A stretch of 64,000 bases of DNA from Echinometra lucunter (GCA_029962745.1 JAPZVO010000042.1:62001-126000), one strand, 5' to 3'; positions 22,872 through 34,914 are shown, numbered from the stretch's first letter. The notes: generated from the sequence alone by a model not told the origin. Made by a program: numbers and translations.

Positions 22872-23053
22872 CGCCAAGGGTTAGTTAAACACCACTTGGT
22901 AATCAGTAAATGAAAGGAATATACCGGACGACTGTGAGGTATGATTGCGCATCAATTTATTACCAAGGCCAAGAGGGCGACGCCAGGTGGCGCTACATCA
23001 ATTCACATATCAGAGCCCTGATTATACATATCACACAATAACATTTACTGGCG
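22872..23053. repeat. ~182-bp interspersed repeat, copy 3
   Basis: Same CGCCAAGGGTTAGTTAA...ATTTACTGGCG unit as at 16,106, with different flanks, which defines its ends. Confidence 0.65.
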
Positions 23054-23279
23054 CTGCATGTCTTTTAGCTTCTGTATGAGAATATGAGATTTTTTGTTTG
23101 TCCTTTGGTTTTTTAATTGATTGATTGTGATTTATTTTCATTTTCGTTTCAACAAAATGACATGATCACAATAAGCTGATCATGAATATTTTGGGAGAAG
23201 CTCGGCTGGACGATGCAGTTAGAAAGTTGAAAGTCACTAGACCAGCAATATGCAAATAACGAACAAAGCCACACGGTCA
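23054..23279. other. Short unique spacer, no gene seen
   Basis: AT-rich sequence between the interspersed repeat and the CACTA-like element. No feature recognised. Confidence 0.4.
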
Positions 23280-23449
23280 CACTATGAACATGACGGACAA
23301 AGAAAGCGGACAAAATAAACAACCTCTCATTCTACCCTTCACAATGGTGCTGGTAGTGAAAAGAACATCCCTTCACAGTTATTATGTTTAATCATGTAGT
23401 TCCAGGTGAATATGCATGTGACACCTGTTCCACATATTTCAGACAATAG

Positions 23450-25478
23450 ATTTTAGATTTAGATTTAGATTTATTTATTTCCGTTCAACAATTTTTTTCA
23501 AAATACAATCAAAGTAACAATACATATTCAATATAATAGATAATACAAACAAATCAATGACATTTCGTAACAAATATTGAATATAAATTAAACAAAGCTA
23601 CAATTTGCTGCAGTAATTTTGTCAATGAAAAGAAACAAGAAATGAACGGAGGGACTTGCCAAGAAAAGCAAAAGCTTGTAAAGAAGGCAAGCCCCTAAAC
23701 TTAGTTTCAATACTAATTATAAACAAACTTTATATACAACTATATACAAAAATCGAGACGGACGCAGAAGACAAACTTAAAACAAGTAATCCACAAATAT
23801 CAAAATGAAACGAATAAGCGACAAAAAATAAGAGAAAGTAGTTCAAATAATAATAATTACAGTGGTAACACACACAAAAAAGTACTTACAAAATTATAAT
23901 AGGGAGGGTAAAGTGGCAAAGGAAAGAAAGAGGGAGATAAGGGAGGTGCAAATAAAAAGTGCAAATGAAAAGAGGAAACATGGCAGGTGCACAGGTCGTA
24001 ATGTATTGTATCATGTTGTAGTGTTGTTGTTTTTTTTCATAAGTAAAGTTTGACAAGTTTATTGGTGGTTAAAGGTTAAGTTATTATGTAGTTTTAGGTT
24101 ATGTGTTAGCTTGACTTGTTGGTGTGGAGTATTGACAAATGAGCATCTTTTTAAGTTTGCGTTTAAAAATATTAAGGTTTGTAGATTCTTTAAAGTCGTT
24201 GGGCAGGGAATTCCAATACACAGGTCCAAAAAAGATAAAAGAGTTTTTCGCTAATATAGTACGAGTAGGGGGTAGGTGATAACAGTTACGTTGTCTCGTT
24301 GGGTAATCGTGTATAGAGGAGTTTTTACAGAACATATTTGAAAAAATTGTTGGGAGATCATCTTTGTTTAGTTTATACATGAATTGGGCGAGTTGGAAAA
24401 GATATAAATCGCTCACTTTAAGAATATTATTTTGGAAGAATAGTATATCTGTGTGTGATCTGAATAGGGTTTGAAAAATTATTCTAAGAGCCTTCTTCTG
24501 CAGCAACAGTATTCTTTGTAATTGTGTTTGGGTCGCACAACCCCATGCCAAAATGCCATAATTAATGTATGGTAATATTAATGTATGATACAGTGTAAGT
24601 AAAGTGTGAGATGGGAGAAAATATTTGAGTTTGTTGATAATTCCGATGTTTCTTGAAATTGTTTTGCAAATATTATTGATGTGCGGTTTCCATGATAGCT
24701 TATTATCAATAGTAACCCCCAAAAATCTGGTCTCTGAAACATTTTCAAGAACAGTATTATGAAAAATTATGTTATCAGGTATTGTATTTATTCTGTTACT
24801 AAAAAGCATAAAATTCGTCTTTTGTAAGTTAAGTGATAGTTTATTCGCTTTAATCCAGTCAGTGACATGTAAAAGTTCTGAGTTTACAATTCTTACAAGT
24901 TGGTTTAGGTTATCATGAGAAAAGAAAATGTTCGAATCGTCAGCAAACAATACAAATGTTAGTAAAGTAGAACTTTTTTAATGTCATTAATATATGTAAT
25001 AAAAAGAAGAGGACCAAGTAAACTACCCTGTGGTACTCCACATGTAATAGGAAGAGTAGAAGAAACAACGTTGTTGACTGACACAAATTGAGACCTGTCT
25101 GTTAGGTAGCTCTTGAACCACTCCAAGGCCTTCCCCCTGATACCATAAAAAGAAAGTTTATGAAGAAGTATTTCGTGGTTAATGGTATCGAAGGCCTTGG
25201 AGAAGTCCAGGAAAATACCAACAGTATGACAACCTTTATCTATGGAAGAAGTAATTTTATTAATAAAAGTCAAAATTGCATGCGAGGTGCTATGATTTTC
25301 GCGGAAACCAAATTGCGAGTTCGAAAAAGTATTGTATTTATTAAAGAACGTAGTTGTACGAGTATGTATAAGTTTTTCGAGAATTTTAGATAACGAAGTG
25401 AGCAATGAAAAAGGACGGTAATTAGAAACAAGCTGATTATCACCTCTTTTGTAAAGGGGGATGACTTTGGCTATTTTC
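23450..25478 (-). mobile_element. 5'-truncated CR1/Jockey-group LINE with (GATTTA)n end
   Basis: The RT body is on the minus strand. The 3' end at the left is a GATTTA-type tandem tail (23,452-23,475). The 7-bp target duplication ACAATAG is at 23,443-23,449 and 25,479-25,485. The element is truncated just upstream of the first RT motif. It landed inside the spacer of a CACTA-like element, so it is the younger of the two. Confidence 0.9.
24099..25478 (-). pseudogene. LINE reverse transcriptase, one frameshift
   Basis: The frame at 24959-25480 has [61 protein letters not shown] and [13 protein letters not shown]. The frame at 24099-24950 continues with the intact catalytic FADD (MFADDSNIFF), then KLSLNLQKTNFMLFS, FLGVTIDNKLSW and the C-terminal FFGPVYWNSLP. 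A single frameshift between them (near 24,950) is the main lesion seen, so this is the youngest-looking LINE in the window. Confidence 0.9.
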
Positions 25479-25587
25479 ACAATAGCAGTGAAGGGATGTT
25501 CTTTTCACTACCAAAACCATTGTGAAGGATAGAATGAGGGGTTGTTTATTTTGTCCGCTTTCTTTGTCCTTCATGTTCATAGTGTCA

Positions 25588-26195
25588 ATGGTGAGTGGAA
25601 CAAAAGGCTACCATAGCAACTACCGCGAAAGCCCGCGTATGAGCAACCCGCCATTGCTTGAAGTGTTTCTGTCCGAAAGCAATTAATATTAAGTTTCTCG
25701 TCGAAAAAGTGTCGAATGTTAAATCGTTACATCAGCAAGCTTCACAGAAATGGGAAAGAGAAAAGCCGAAGGGACCAGCCATCCTTCACTGACAAAAAAA
25801 AGCGAAGCCAATATGGGCTTAAAATTCGACAAAAATTGACAAGAAATACTAGAACTACTGTAAGAGTGGCCTTGCAACGGCAGCTACAGCCAGGAGAAGC
25901 CAACGGGATAGAGATAGAAACCTAGTCCAGCGGCATGGACCAGTGGTGTGACAGGCCAGCAACCGGCTCGCCCATGAATGACAGGTAATTCTTCCCCGAT
26001 TTGGCAGAGGGGAGCAGGTGGCAAAAGTGACACGAGATGTAAAAGAGCAAATTGTACATATCATTTATACTGACATCAATGCAATAACAGGATGTCCTGG
26101 CTTGGAGGGCCCTGCCTAACGCATCTTTTTTCGTATAGGCTGAACAGAATTAGTGTTCATGCATGCATTGCCCCCCCCCCCCCCCCGATAGCAGA
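25588..26195. other. Intergenic, no gene supported
   Basis: Contains a basic 69-codon plus-strand frame (25,716-25,925) of no recognisable family and a poly-C run at about 26,171-26,186. It could hold an unrecognised exon, but nothing supports one. Confidence 0.4.
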
Positions 26196-26727
26196 CGGAC
26201 GTCTTTAAGACGTCAAGAACTGGTCACAAACTGGTCCACATGTCATATGTCGTATACACGACCATTTTACGACAACCTTATGACGTCTTTATATAACCAA
26301 AATTTTCTCGAATTTTGTTTGAACACAAGATGACATACATTTTACGTCAAATTTTTTACCAATTTTAACGTCTTTTTTAAAGACCAGAACAAGACGTATT
26401 TTTACGTCAGTTATTTCCCACTTTTTAACAGCTTTTTTCAAGACCATAACATGACGTATTTACGTCATGTTTTACGTCGTGATACGGTTGTAATAGTTGA
26501 TCGTGATTCATGAATATTCATGAATGACCAGAAATGATTAAACTTCGTGAAAACAGGAAGATAACATTTGAATTTTAACATTTTATTCAATGATTGCACT
26601 GCTGATTTATTGAACAATGTACTTCCATGTTGAACACCATTCAGTTAATGTCATGGGCAGGGTATTTCAGAATGCATCAAGAAATTGTAATTTCTAACTG
26701 TTTTTTTTTCAAGTACTACATAACAGT

Positions 26728-26765
<38 letters not shown>

Positions 26766-27085
26766 ATGTCGATACCAAGCATCAGTAGTTAGGTATAGGG
26801 TGTAGGATGTTAGGATATAGGGCTAGTATAGGCGATCATAGGTCATAATGTATTCATTCCTAAATATTTTATAAACCAGCATTGAAGCTTTGACGTCTTT
26901 ATAATGTGATTTTTACCAGTCTGTGAGCTTACTTTGGGTCGTAAAGACGTCATAAAGACGGTTTTTCTGACGTAAAAATACGACGTCTTATTTTACGTCG
27001 TGTGCTGTTGCAAAGTATCGCCTTAAAGACGTATATATAATACGTAAATAAGACGTATGACACGACTTTAAAAAGACGTAAATAT
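26196..27085. repeat. ACGTC/GACGT-rich repeat block with internal (TA)n
   Basis: The words GACGTC, AGACGT and ACGTCTTT recur many times in both orientations at about 26,196-26,480 and 26,890-27,085, starting with the palindrome gacgtctttaagacgtc. Between them lies AT-rich sequence with a (TA)n run (26,731-26,762). The two flanking blocks run in opposite senses, suggesting inverted arms of one element of about 0.9 kb. Confidence 0.5.
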
Positions 27086-28970
27086 CATGAATATGATGTC
27101 ATTCTTACTAGCCTCTGCTATCAGGGCCCTTCTAGTAAATAAGAGGAGCACAACAGGTAATGTAACATGTAAGAATATCAATGGCTCGAATTTGACTGAT
27201 TTATCACTTGCCTCCTTCTGCCAGAGTAGGACAATTAAATTTCACTATCCGAATCCACACAGGGCTACATTTGGTATGCTGAGCTGTGCCAATTTGAGTG
27301 ACATGCTGCCCTCTATGGTCACAAATCGAAATCAATAGAATAACAAATTCATTTAAATATTTGCTTGTTACACATAGGGTAATCAAATATCCTATCTCCA
27401 TTCTAGTCCTCCGACTGGATGTGCAAATTTAATTATCTTGAACAAATGCATTTTGAAAAAAATATTTATCTAATCACTGGTGCCACAATGCAAGTTGAAT
27501 GTCTCTAACTCCACCTCCAACCTGTCCAGCTTATGTATTGTGTATGGCTCAGTTAGGTTGCATGGAAAAGGTATGTAAGAGAATGGTTGTGTTTTGGCGG
27601 CAAACTTGGGTAATGAGGTCTGGGTCAACTAACCTTGGTTCTTTGGTCAATTATCTGGGGTCCTCTAACTCAACAGGTGTTTGTTTTTGTGTGTGAGTGG
27701 AAAGACCGAGGAGAATCGGGGAATTTTGTATAGTGGATTTAGGTTTAGAAGAATAGAAGTAATTTTGATGGAACGTTTTGGTATAGAGCTCATTGCTGGA
27801 GGAATACAAACAATTTTAATGAGGTCGTTATTGAGAGAGCTAAGTTGGATTGGAGTGTGAGAGGAGTTAGATCAGATAGCTTTTGCATCTCTTGAGAGAC
27901 AGACATCCCTGACTTGGTCTGAATCTGGAGTGTTGAGGGTGCGTAGGCCACAGACGTAGGTGAATGTTCCAGGCTATGTATCAGGCAGACATGGCAATTT
28001 TCCCTGGAATGTGCTGCCTTGCTGTATATATGGAAAATTACCATGTCTGTCTGATACACGGCAGTTTTCCCTATAAACGGCAAGGCAGCAGGTTTAGGTA
28101 CGTCTGTAAACCAGTTGAAAAACGAATTTAGAAAGTTCAATAAACGTACGCGTTCGTTACTTAGACGGAATCGTGAAACGATGTTCAAAGTTTGCAACGG
28201 CCAGCTTCCCATCGTGATTGGCGGCACTCCGGTTTTCTTACCGGTTTTCGGACTTTCATGGCTGTTTGGAAGACGGACAAACTCGTGAGGTACCTAAATG
28301 AATTCGTATTCTGTACATAGATGATCGAATAGATTATTCAGATATCTTATAGGCCTACAGTGTATTTCGATGACGAAATAAAAAATCAACAATGAAAAGG
28401 CATATAGTTTTTCTTGCTCGCTGGGCTCTTTCGTTAAATAACTGCTTAATGGTATTTGAAAATAAACGAATTCGGCGAGTGAGGTGACCGAATAAATGAT
28501 TTAGATGTTTCATATGCTTTTAGTGTAATTTACTGAAGGTGTTACTACTGATAACATCAAGAAGAGAGTGTGTGTGTGTTTCCTCGCTTCGCCCGGTCGT
28601 AATACAAAATAACACGTGTTTAATTGCTGTTAAAGTTGTAACTGTTCTCGCTTCGCTCGCTCGCACGCAAAATTGAACACAAAAACAACAGGGTGGTAAC
28701 TGGCAAGATCCGTCATTTTCTCCAAATGTAAAAATTCTTCACGTCCCTGAATAATACCTTGCTTCGAAATTACTGTATTTACTGGTATGATAGAAAAAAC
28801 ATAATACATATAACACACACACGCATAGCCCCTCACACTTTTCCACTTCGTGCTCCCCCCCCCCCCCCCCCCCTTCATGCAGTGACCCACGGTTCGCCAT
28901 TTGCTTGCTGGCATGATGAAATGAAGTGTACCAAATATAATTTCAGAACGATCGATGTGCACCGTCCACG
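27086..28970. other. Intergenic, no gene seen; imperfect hairpin and poly-C run
   Basis: Contains an inverted repeat at about 27,979-28,056 (gtatcaggcagacatgg against its complement), pieces of a dispersed family with the words acgtctgtaaaccag and cttagacggaatcg, a GAAGCGAGCGAGC-type low-complexity word near 28,650, and a long C run at about 28,856-28,873. Short frames have no recognised family. Confidence 0.45.
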
Positions 28971-29071
28971 AGTTGGGACTGTTGTGGGCGGAGCTTGGCT
29001 TTTGGTAAGACGGAAACAGAACGTTAATGCACTTATTTCACACGTTTTTCATCCGTTTCGTTCGTTAGTCA

Positions 29072-29299
29072 TGCTTAGGCAGCCATTACTCAGGCGTTCG
29101 ATGTTCCGTAAGCTGGGCTGAATGAAGACATTACTTCTACTTAAGCAGCTGTTTCTCAAACGTATTTAGACGTTACTTATGCGTTTCTCTTTACAGTTTA
29201 TAGCCCTAAATATTTTAATTTGCCACCGTCTGGCACCTTCTGGCGTAAGTTTAGGCGGAGGCAGACAGAATCGTTAAACGACATAGTGAGACAGGGCCT
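29072..29299. repeat. Dispersed repeat with GACAGGGCC-TTAA end, copy with empty site
   Basis: Paralogous to 33,090-33,900 (shared ttccgtaagctggg, tttctcaaa, acgttacttatgc and gtctggcacc words). It ends ...GACATAGTGAGACAGGGCC followed by TTAA. At 29,143-29,153 it carries the uninterrupted ctacTTAAgcagc site that in the other copy is split by the 579-bp fold-back element. Confidence 0.7.
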
Positions 29300-30594
29300 T
29301 AAAGGACAGTCACACACCTTCCAAGATCTCTTGGGAAGAAGAGCCAGCTGATTGCTTTCCACAATAGAATATGATGGGAAGTGTCCTTGACCAAGGAATC
29401 TAGCTTGTGACTTCCTAGACTTGAGTGGGCCAAGAGCTGTTCTAACCCTATTATGCATCCACAAAATTATGCTAAAATTATGCCAAATGAAATAACAACA
29501 TGGAGCAGCAAAAAATAATAAACTATGCTAAATATTATGCTCAAATGGGTGAGATGACTAAAAAAAAAAAGAAAAAAAAAGTCCTCAAAATTTCCGCTCT
29601 TAAAGATGACTAAAATTAATCAAATCAAATCAAATCAAATCAATAAATAATATAATAACAACTTTAAATAAAAATATAAATAAATATATAAAAAGATTAA
29701 AAAATGAAATAAAAAATAATAATAGAAAATTGAACAATTTGCAATAAACAATTTGCTAAGTAGGCTAGAATCGATGTAAAACTGCGTGCAATGACTTGCA
29801 AGGTTCTCATGCCATGGCAGAAGCCTGAAAGAAGAGGACTGGGGGTATAAAAACCTGTATGTATCCTGTCCAGAATGTGATGACTTTAAACAAAACACAA
29901 ACAAAATATTGACCTGAGGAGCCCCCCCCCCCCCCCCCCAACAAAAAAAACAAAAAATGCATCCAGCCTTGCATTGCCATTCCCACCCTGCCTGTCCCTA
30001 TTCTAATCTTTAATAAACAAAATAGGCATGCTTGCTGAAAAGGGGAATAGTTCTATAATCAAAATAAGATTTTTAGATCCTGGGAATATTTGGTTGACAT
30101 AGTAACTGAGGTGGAAACTTTCTTGTCGTAAGCATGTAAAATTCATGTGATATCATTTTTCTGTAAGATACTGCAGGAATTGCTTTAAATCTATAAAAGA
30201 CAATTAACCATATTATTGAACATTTCTGTCTCAAATTTTGTGACTGCTTAAAATTTAAAAAAAATTGGTATATTTTTTTTCTCAACCCATTTGTTCCCTC
30301 ACTGTGATTAATGACATCATGAATCAACATCTGTCATGCACAATTGAATTACAACCAGAGAATGAACAACACAAAATGACACATATTTCCATATATTTAT
30401 GTCTGGTATAAATTTATTGGCATCTGCAGCTTATTTGTGAGGCATTTTCAGAGAGACCCGGAGTCAACATCAGTATCTTAACATAATCTATATTAACTTA
30501 AGGTCACAAAAATAAGAGTTAAGATAATGTGTGCATGCACAAAATGAAATTTCCTCAGACTTCTGACCTTTAAACTCATGATCTAGAATCAACC
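29300..30594. other. Intergenic, no gene seen
   Basis: AT-rich with A runs, short (AAATC)n near 29,615-29,642 and a C run near 29,922-29,939. No coding motif recognised. Confidence 0.45.
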
Positions 30595-31275
30595 CGATCC
30601 GACTCATATTAGCCGAGATATGAATGAAAATATAAACAACGAAAATAAAATGCTCTCACACTATAATCATTCACAGTTTTCTCCACTGACCATTTTCCCG
30701 AAGTTTTTGCAATATTTAGGCTTCTGTGATACCTTCTGATATATATTTTACACCATTTCACCTCATCACTCGGCACTTTTGCATGCTCGCTTCCTACACT
30801 CTTACCCAGTAGACCTATACCTCTAAGTAACATGATATGTGTTCAGTGAATGAGTGATGCAGCCTTTCTAGGTCTCAAATGCGGACGGGTTCGAATTCGA
30901 AAGTTTGGCGTGAACATTTCCTTATGAAATGTAGATTAGATCTACTGGGTAAGAGTGTTGGCGTGTGCACAACTCCTGAGAGAAAGGATGAATTGTATGT
31001 CAGTTTACTTGTTTATGAACAAAGAATCATCTATGAAAAATTAAACCCAGTCCGACTCATATTAGCAGAGATATGAATACATGGAAACAAAGAAAATAAA
31101 AGAAAAAGAAGCGTTACGGTAATAACGCCCTCACTATATTAATTATTATCATTTATAGTTTTCTCCATTGACTATTATTTTTTTCAAAATCTTTTGAAAG
31201 ATTTAAGCTTCTGTGATACCATCCATCATATTTTTTACCATTTCACCTCATAAATCAGCAGTTTTGCCTTCTCCC
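30595..31275. repeat. Diverged local duplication of ~210 bp
   Basis: The block at 30,595-30,810 (cgactcatattag, gagatatgaat, cagttttctcca, cttctgtgatacc, accatttcacctca) recurs at about 31,050-31,262 in the same order and orientation. Copies are clearly diverged. No gene recognised. Confidence 0.65.
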
Positions 31276-31291
31276 CAGGGGAGAAGGCAAA
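31263..31291. repeat. Perfect 14-bp-arm palindrome
   Basis: ttgccttctcccc, one base, then its exact reverse complement, extended by one A-T pair. A G/C-rich near-perfect hairpin of unknown role. Confidence 0.7.
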
Positions 31292-32640
31292 CTGCTGCTG
31301 TCGTATAAAGTGATGTCCTATGTGCATATACCAACATGTGCATGTGTTGTTTAAAATAAAATATTAAAAAAACACTGTAACGACAGTAATCTCGAACAAA
31401 GGTGTCTTTAGGGACTTGAAGCGTTTTAAAATTTGGGGGAAATGATGCATCTTGCTATAGATACCACCTGTTTTTAAATCTTGCGAGCGAGTGAAGGGAG
31501 CAAGCCGAAAATTACAACTTTATTTGCAATACAAATTATCAAAATAAATTATCGGACCACTGATTGGCCCTTATGATATTTCAATTATATAATCACCTCA
31601 CTGCCAGTGACCTATTTTAGCATCTCTGGTCTACTGTTTTCTGTCCGAAACCACCCTGTCTCTAACCATTACGAGCGAGCGAAGCGAGCGAGGAAACACA
31701 CACTAACCCTTCAGTATATCACATCATTGTGAGCATAATTATGAAACATCGAATTATTTACGTGGTCATCTCTCGCCCAATTTGTTTGCTTTAAAAAAAC
31801 TATTGAACAATAACGAGCGAGCGCAGCGAGCGAAGAAAAATATACTCTTTTTTCATTGTAGAAATGATATTTAGTCACCGAAATATGAATATCTAAATAA
31901 CCAATTCGATCCCCTGTGTGCTGAATATGAATCCGTTTTGTTACCTCGCTCACCTTCCGAAACCATTTTGATTTTAAAAGCGAGCGAAGTCAATTACGCC
32001 CATCCCCCCTTACACTCAAGATAATTTATGTACCGTACATGAAAAATTGTATGGATTCGTCAGCAAAATACATCATTTTGTATCTAGCTTTTACTATAGC
32101 GGGAGTAGCAGGCTGGCGAACGAACAGATGGGAATATTGGGGGTTTTGTCTACTAAAAGGGCCCTTTTTAAGTAAACTTCTTGGAGTGAAATCCAGACGT
32201 GAGTGGAACAACAGCAGCCTTTAACATCAGATTGAGCCAAAGATGCAAACTGATTCCTTTCATAAGAATAGTAATTAGCACTGGCATTGGCTAAATTATA
32301 AATGCTAGCGAGTGAAGCGACAGAGCGGTTCCCGATGTAGGCCTACCATTATCCTTTCCTTCTTTTCCTCTTTCTTTTCTCTTTCCTTCTCCTTATTTCT
32401 TATCTCCCTCTCTCCTTTTTTTTTTTTTGGCCAGCCGATTTTTTGGCCAGCCTCCCCCCCCCCCCCCCCCCCCGTAGTTACGTACGCCACTGTCCTCCAG
32501 CATAATATTGCACGTTCTCCGACGTTTATGTAAGAAGTACAGATCTACGGTAGATTGTCTTTTTTTCCCCTGCTTGTTGTTTAAATCTGTGGCTAGACGT
32601 AAATTTATAAATTGGAACAAGTGATGGTGCCAATTAAGTA
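31292..32640. other. Intergenic, no gene seen; GCGAGCGAAG words and poly-C run
   Basis: GAGCGAGCGAAGCGAGC-like low-complexity words recur near 31,485, 31,672, 31,815 and 31,980. Poly-pyrimidine and C runs lie at about 32,350-32,473. Similar words occur inside the hAT-like element at 51,975. Nothing coding is supported. Confidence 0.45.
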
Positions 32641-32649
32641 TACAGTGCA

Positions 32650-32930
32650 GTATCATGAGTATGTATGACCCGTCGTCGCAGGTCGCTGCACAGGCAGCAC
32701 AATACATCGTGACCCCGGTGGCATTTGACATGAATCAACGTGCCGAGTACGCGTATACGCTGCACAAGTGGTACGCGCGTAACGGAGTCGCAAAGGTACG
32801 GTACGGTACGATGAAAGCACCATGCTGCGAGCTTGCGACCCATGACGTCGACCTCAGTCACCCCGAGACCGCTCACCCTCGGTTCAGCAAGGGCGAGTTG
32901 TCTCACATTTTGTAGGGTCGGGGAAATATA
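32650..32930. other. CpG-rich patch of unknown nature
   Basis: Unlike its AT-rich surroundings this ~280-bp stretch is GC- and CpG-rich (cccgtcgtcgcagg, gtacgcgcgtaacgg, ggtacggtacg). Open frames of 86 codons (plus) and 101 codons (minus) overlap here, but neither shows a known family. It could be a promoter-type CpG patch, a first exon or a transposon fragment. Confidence 0.35.
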
Positions 32931-33089
32931 TTTCACCAAAAAAATTATGCTAAAATTATGCTAAATAGAGTCAAATTATGCCAAGCATAATGCCAGATGC
33001 TGAAGCGGTCAAAATTATGCCAACTCTGGCAACTATGCCTCCAGTCTTGCGCCACCTTGGCCATGCCCTGGATGCTGTATGGTGTGCCC

Positions 33090-33900
33090 AGCTGGAAATG
33101 GTTACTCAGGCGTACCATGTTCCGTAAGCTGGGTTGAATGAAGATGTTACTCGTACTTAAAGGAGAATGCAACCCAGGCATCAGTGTGCTCTTAGTGAAT
33201 GGAGATGACTAAGAAGAGAAAACAGTGAAAGTTTGAGCAAAATCGGACAATCTGTTCAAAAGTTATGAATTTTGAAAGTTTCAGTAAATCCCTATTACAG
33301 GGATCCTTGAGTTGGCAACTTTGCCAGCATCTATGATGTCATCGTGGACAACTCTCCATTCATTTTGTGCATAAATCTTCAAAAAAATTGATTTTTATGA
33401 AATTTCAAGTCAGGAATCAACATAATTCTTCCCAAAATGCTTGCAGAATTGATGTAGCCATGTCATACTCAATCAATAAATCAAAAAAATTTCTGTTTTT
33501 CTTGAAAATGAAGAAAATGTGAAATTCTGTGTACAAAATGAATGGAGAGTTGTCCATGATGACATCACAGATGCTGGTGGAGTTGCCAAGTCAAGGATCC
33601 CCATAATAAGGATTTATTTAAACTTTCAAAGTTCATAACTCTTGAGCAGAATGTCTGATTTTGCTCAAACTTTCACTGTTTACTCTTTTTGTTCTTCTTC
33701 ATTCACTGGAAGCACATGATGTCTGGGGTGCATTCTTCTTTAAGCAGACATTTCTCAAATGTGAAACGTTACTTATGCTTTTCTCTCCCCCTAATAGCCC
33801 CCCAATTTAAATTTGCCATATCTGGCACCGTCTGGCACCGTCTGGAGTAAATATTTAGACTGAGGCCGACGGAATCATTAAACGGCATAGTGGGACAGGG
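33090..33900. repeat. Dispersed repeat with GACAGGGCC end, interrupted copy
   Basis: Second copy of the family at 29,072. It is split by the 579-bp fold-back element (33,161-33,739) and ends ...GGCATAGTGGGACAGGGCCC. The related terminus also appears at 34,092-34,117 and, more diverged, near 34,445-34,475. Confidence 0.65.
33161..33739. mobile_element. 579-bp fold-back MITE in a TTAA site
   Basis: The left end AGGAGAATGCAACCCAG and the right end (reverse complement AGAAGAATGCACCCCAG) begin long inverted arms that continue through most of the element (for example gatgacatcacagatgctgg against its near complement). It is flanked by TTAA (33,157-33,160 and 33,740-33,743). The paralogous empty site at 29,143-29,153 has one TTAA. 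TTAA targeting is typical of piggyBac-type elements. There is no coding capacity. A solo end lies at 57,778. Confidence 0.85.
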
Positions 33901-33908
33901 CCCTAAAG

Positions 33909-34117
33909 TGTCCCATACTACCGTTTAACGATTCACTCTGAGAAATGAACACGTACTTTTATTGGACTTTTTATTTCGTTCTTTACAGACGTATCTAGAC
34001 TTGAACAGACGGCTCTAATTCATTACCACAATTTTTCAGTAAGCCTCCTTCTGACCTCCGTCTAACATAATATTTAGACAGGAGGCAGACGGAATCGTTA
34101 AACGGTAGTATGGGACA
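33909..34117. mobile_element. ~210-bp MITE with perfect 26-bp inverted ends
   Basis: The first 26 bases (33,909-33,934, starting TGTCCCATACTACCG) are the exact reverse complement of 34,092-34,117. The right end is followed by GGGCTTTAA, giving a possible TTAA target as in the neighbouring family, but the left flank is less clear. The interior words tctagac and cagacggaatcg link it to the dispersed repeats at 28.1, 29.2 and 34.4 kb. Confidence 0.7.
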
Positions 34118-34914
34118 GGGCTTTAATCAGGCTGGGTTATTTATTCTGCTACATCGGAGCGGGGGGCAGAAGCCACACCCCCCCCCCCCCCAGATCTTGG
34201 CAATCGACAATGGAATCTTCCCGAAATCGGCATGTGCATCACCCATAACGTAATCTACAGGACTGTATACATAATTGTTCCGAAGTTATTCTCAATTCTT
34301 TTTTTATTAATTATGCCAATTCATTTTTTTCCACCCCAGCCTTTTTAGGGCTAAAATTGGTGGCGCCCTCTGTCAATAACGTCTAGATACGTCTGTAAAC
34401 CAGCCGAAAAATGATATTAAACCTATGCGTTCGTTTCTTAGACGGAATCGTTAAAGGCAGTGTGGAACAAAGCCTTTACAGGGGCTTTCACGATTGGTCG
34501 TACGATCGCTTGCGACCATTTGGTCACAATATGTTGCACACAGTCGCAAACGTCGTAAACAGTCATGACAGTCGCACCACCAATCGTGGTGCGACTGGAA
34601 GCAAGGCTAATTTTGTTTACCTTGACAGCCTTTGACAGCTCGTTATTTTACGCGCGTATTGTTCCGTTGCTTCCATTATATATTTTTCTATTCTGGCTTT
34701 ATGTTCATTCGTGCGATTTTACTCTTTTGAGTGCATGCCGAGAAGCTTCAGTATATCAATGTTCAGTGTTTTTTTTTCGATTTTCGATAAAGTTTTAGAG
34801 AAGAGAATTAGCTATCCACGGGTAGGAAAATTTCCTGACAATATACTAGATGCTCAGCTGGCCAGATTAATGTTTCCAACCTTTTGAAAAAAATGTTGAC
34901 ACTGTGTAAAGTAC
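34118..34914. other. Sequence downstream of the last exon seen, no further exon recognised
   Basis: Holds a C run (34,179-34,192), a fragment with cgtctgtaaaccagc, and an imperfect inverted repeat at about 34,485-34,600 (cacgattgg...ccaatcgtg). If the last donor (34,914) is not used, translation would run on 15 codons to a TAA at 34,867-34,869. Confidence 0.4.

Larger units (their letters stand above)
23280..25584. mobile_element. CACTA-like fold-back MITE, copy 3, split by a LINE
   Basis: The left part is 23,280-23,449 and the right part is 25,479-25,584. The termini CACTATGAACATG/CATGTTCATAGTG are flanked by TCA (23,277-23,279) and TCA (25,585-25,587). Removing the LINE and one copy of its target duplication leaves an element of about the same ~269-bp size as the other two. 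Confidence 0.85.

Noticed and set aside
29198..30330. Minus-strand frames as missing death-domain exons
   Set aside because: None shows the helical death-domain pattern or in-phase splice sites with the 34,915 exon.
32655..32915. 86-codon plus frame in a CpG-rich patch
   Set aside because: No recognisable family and an equally long overlapping frame on the other strand; kept only as a compositional patch.
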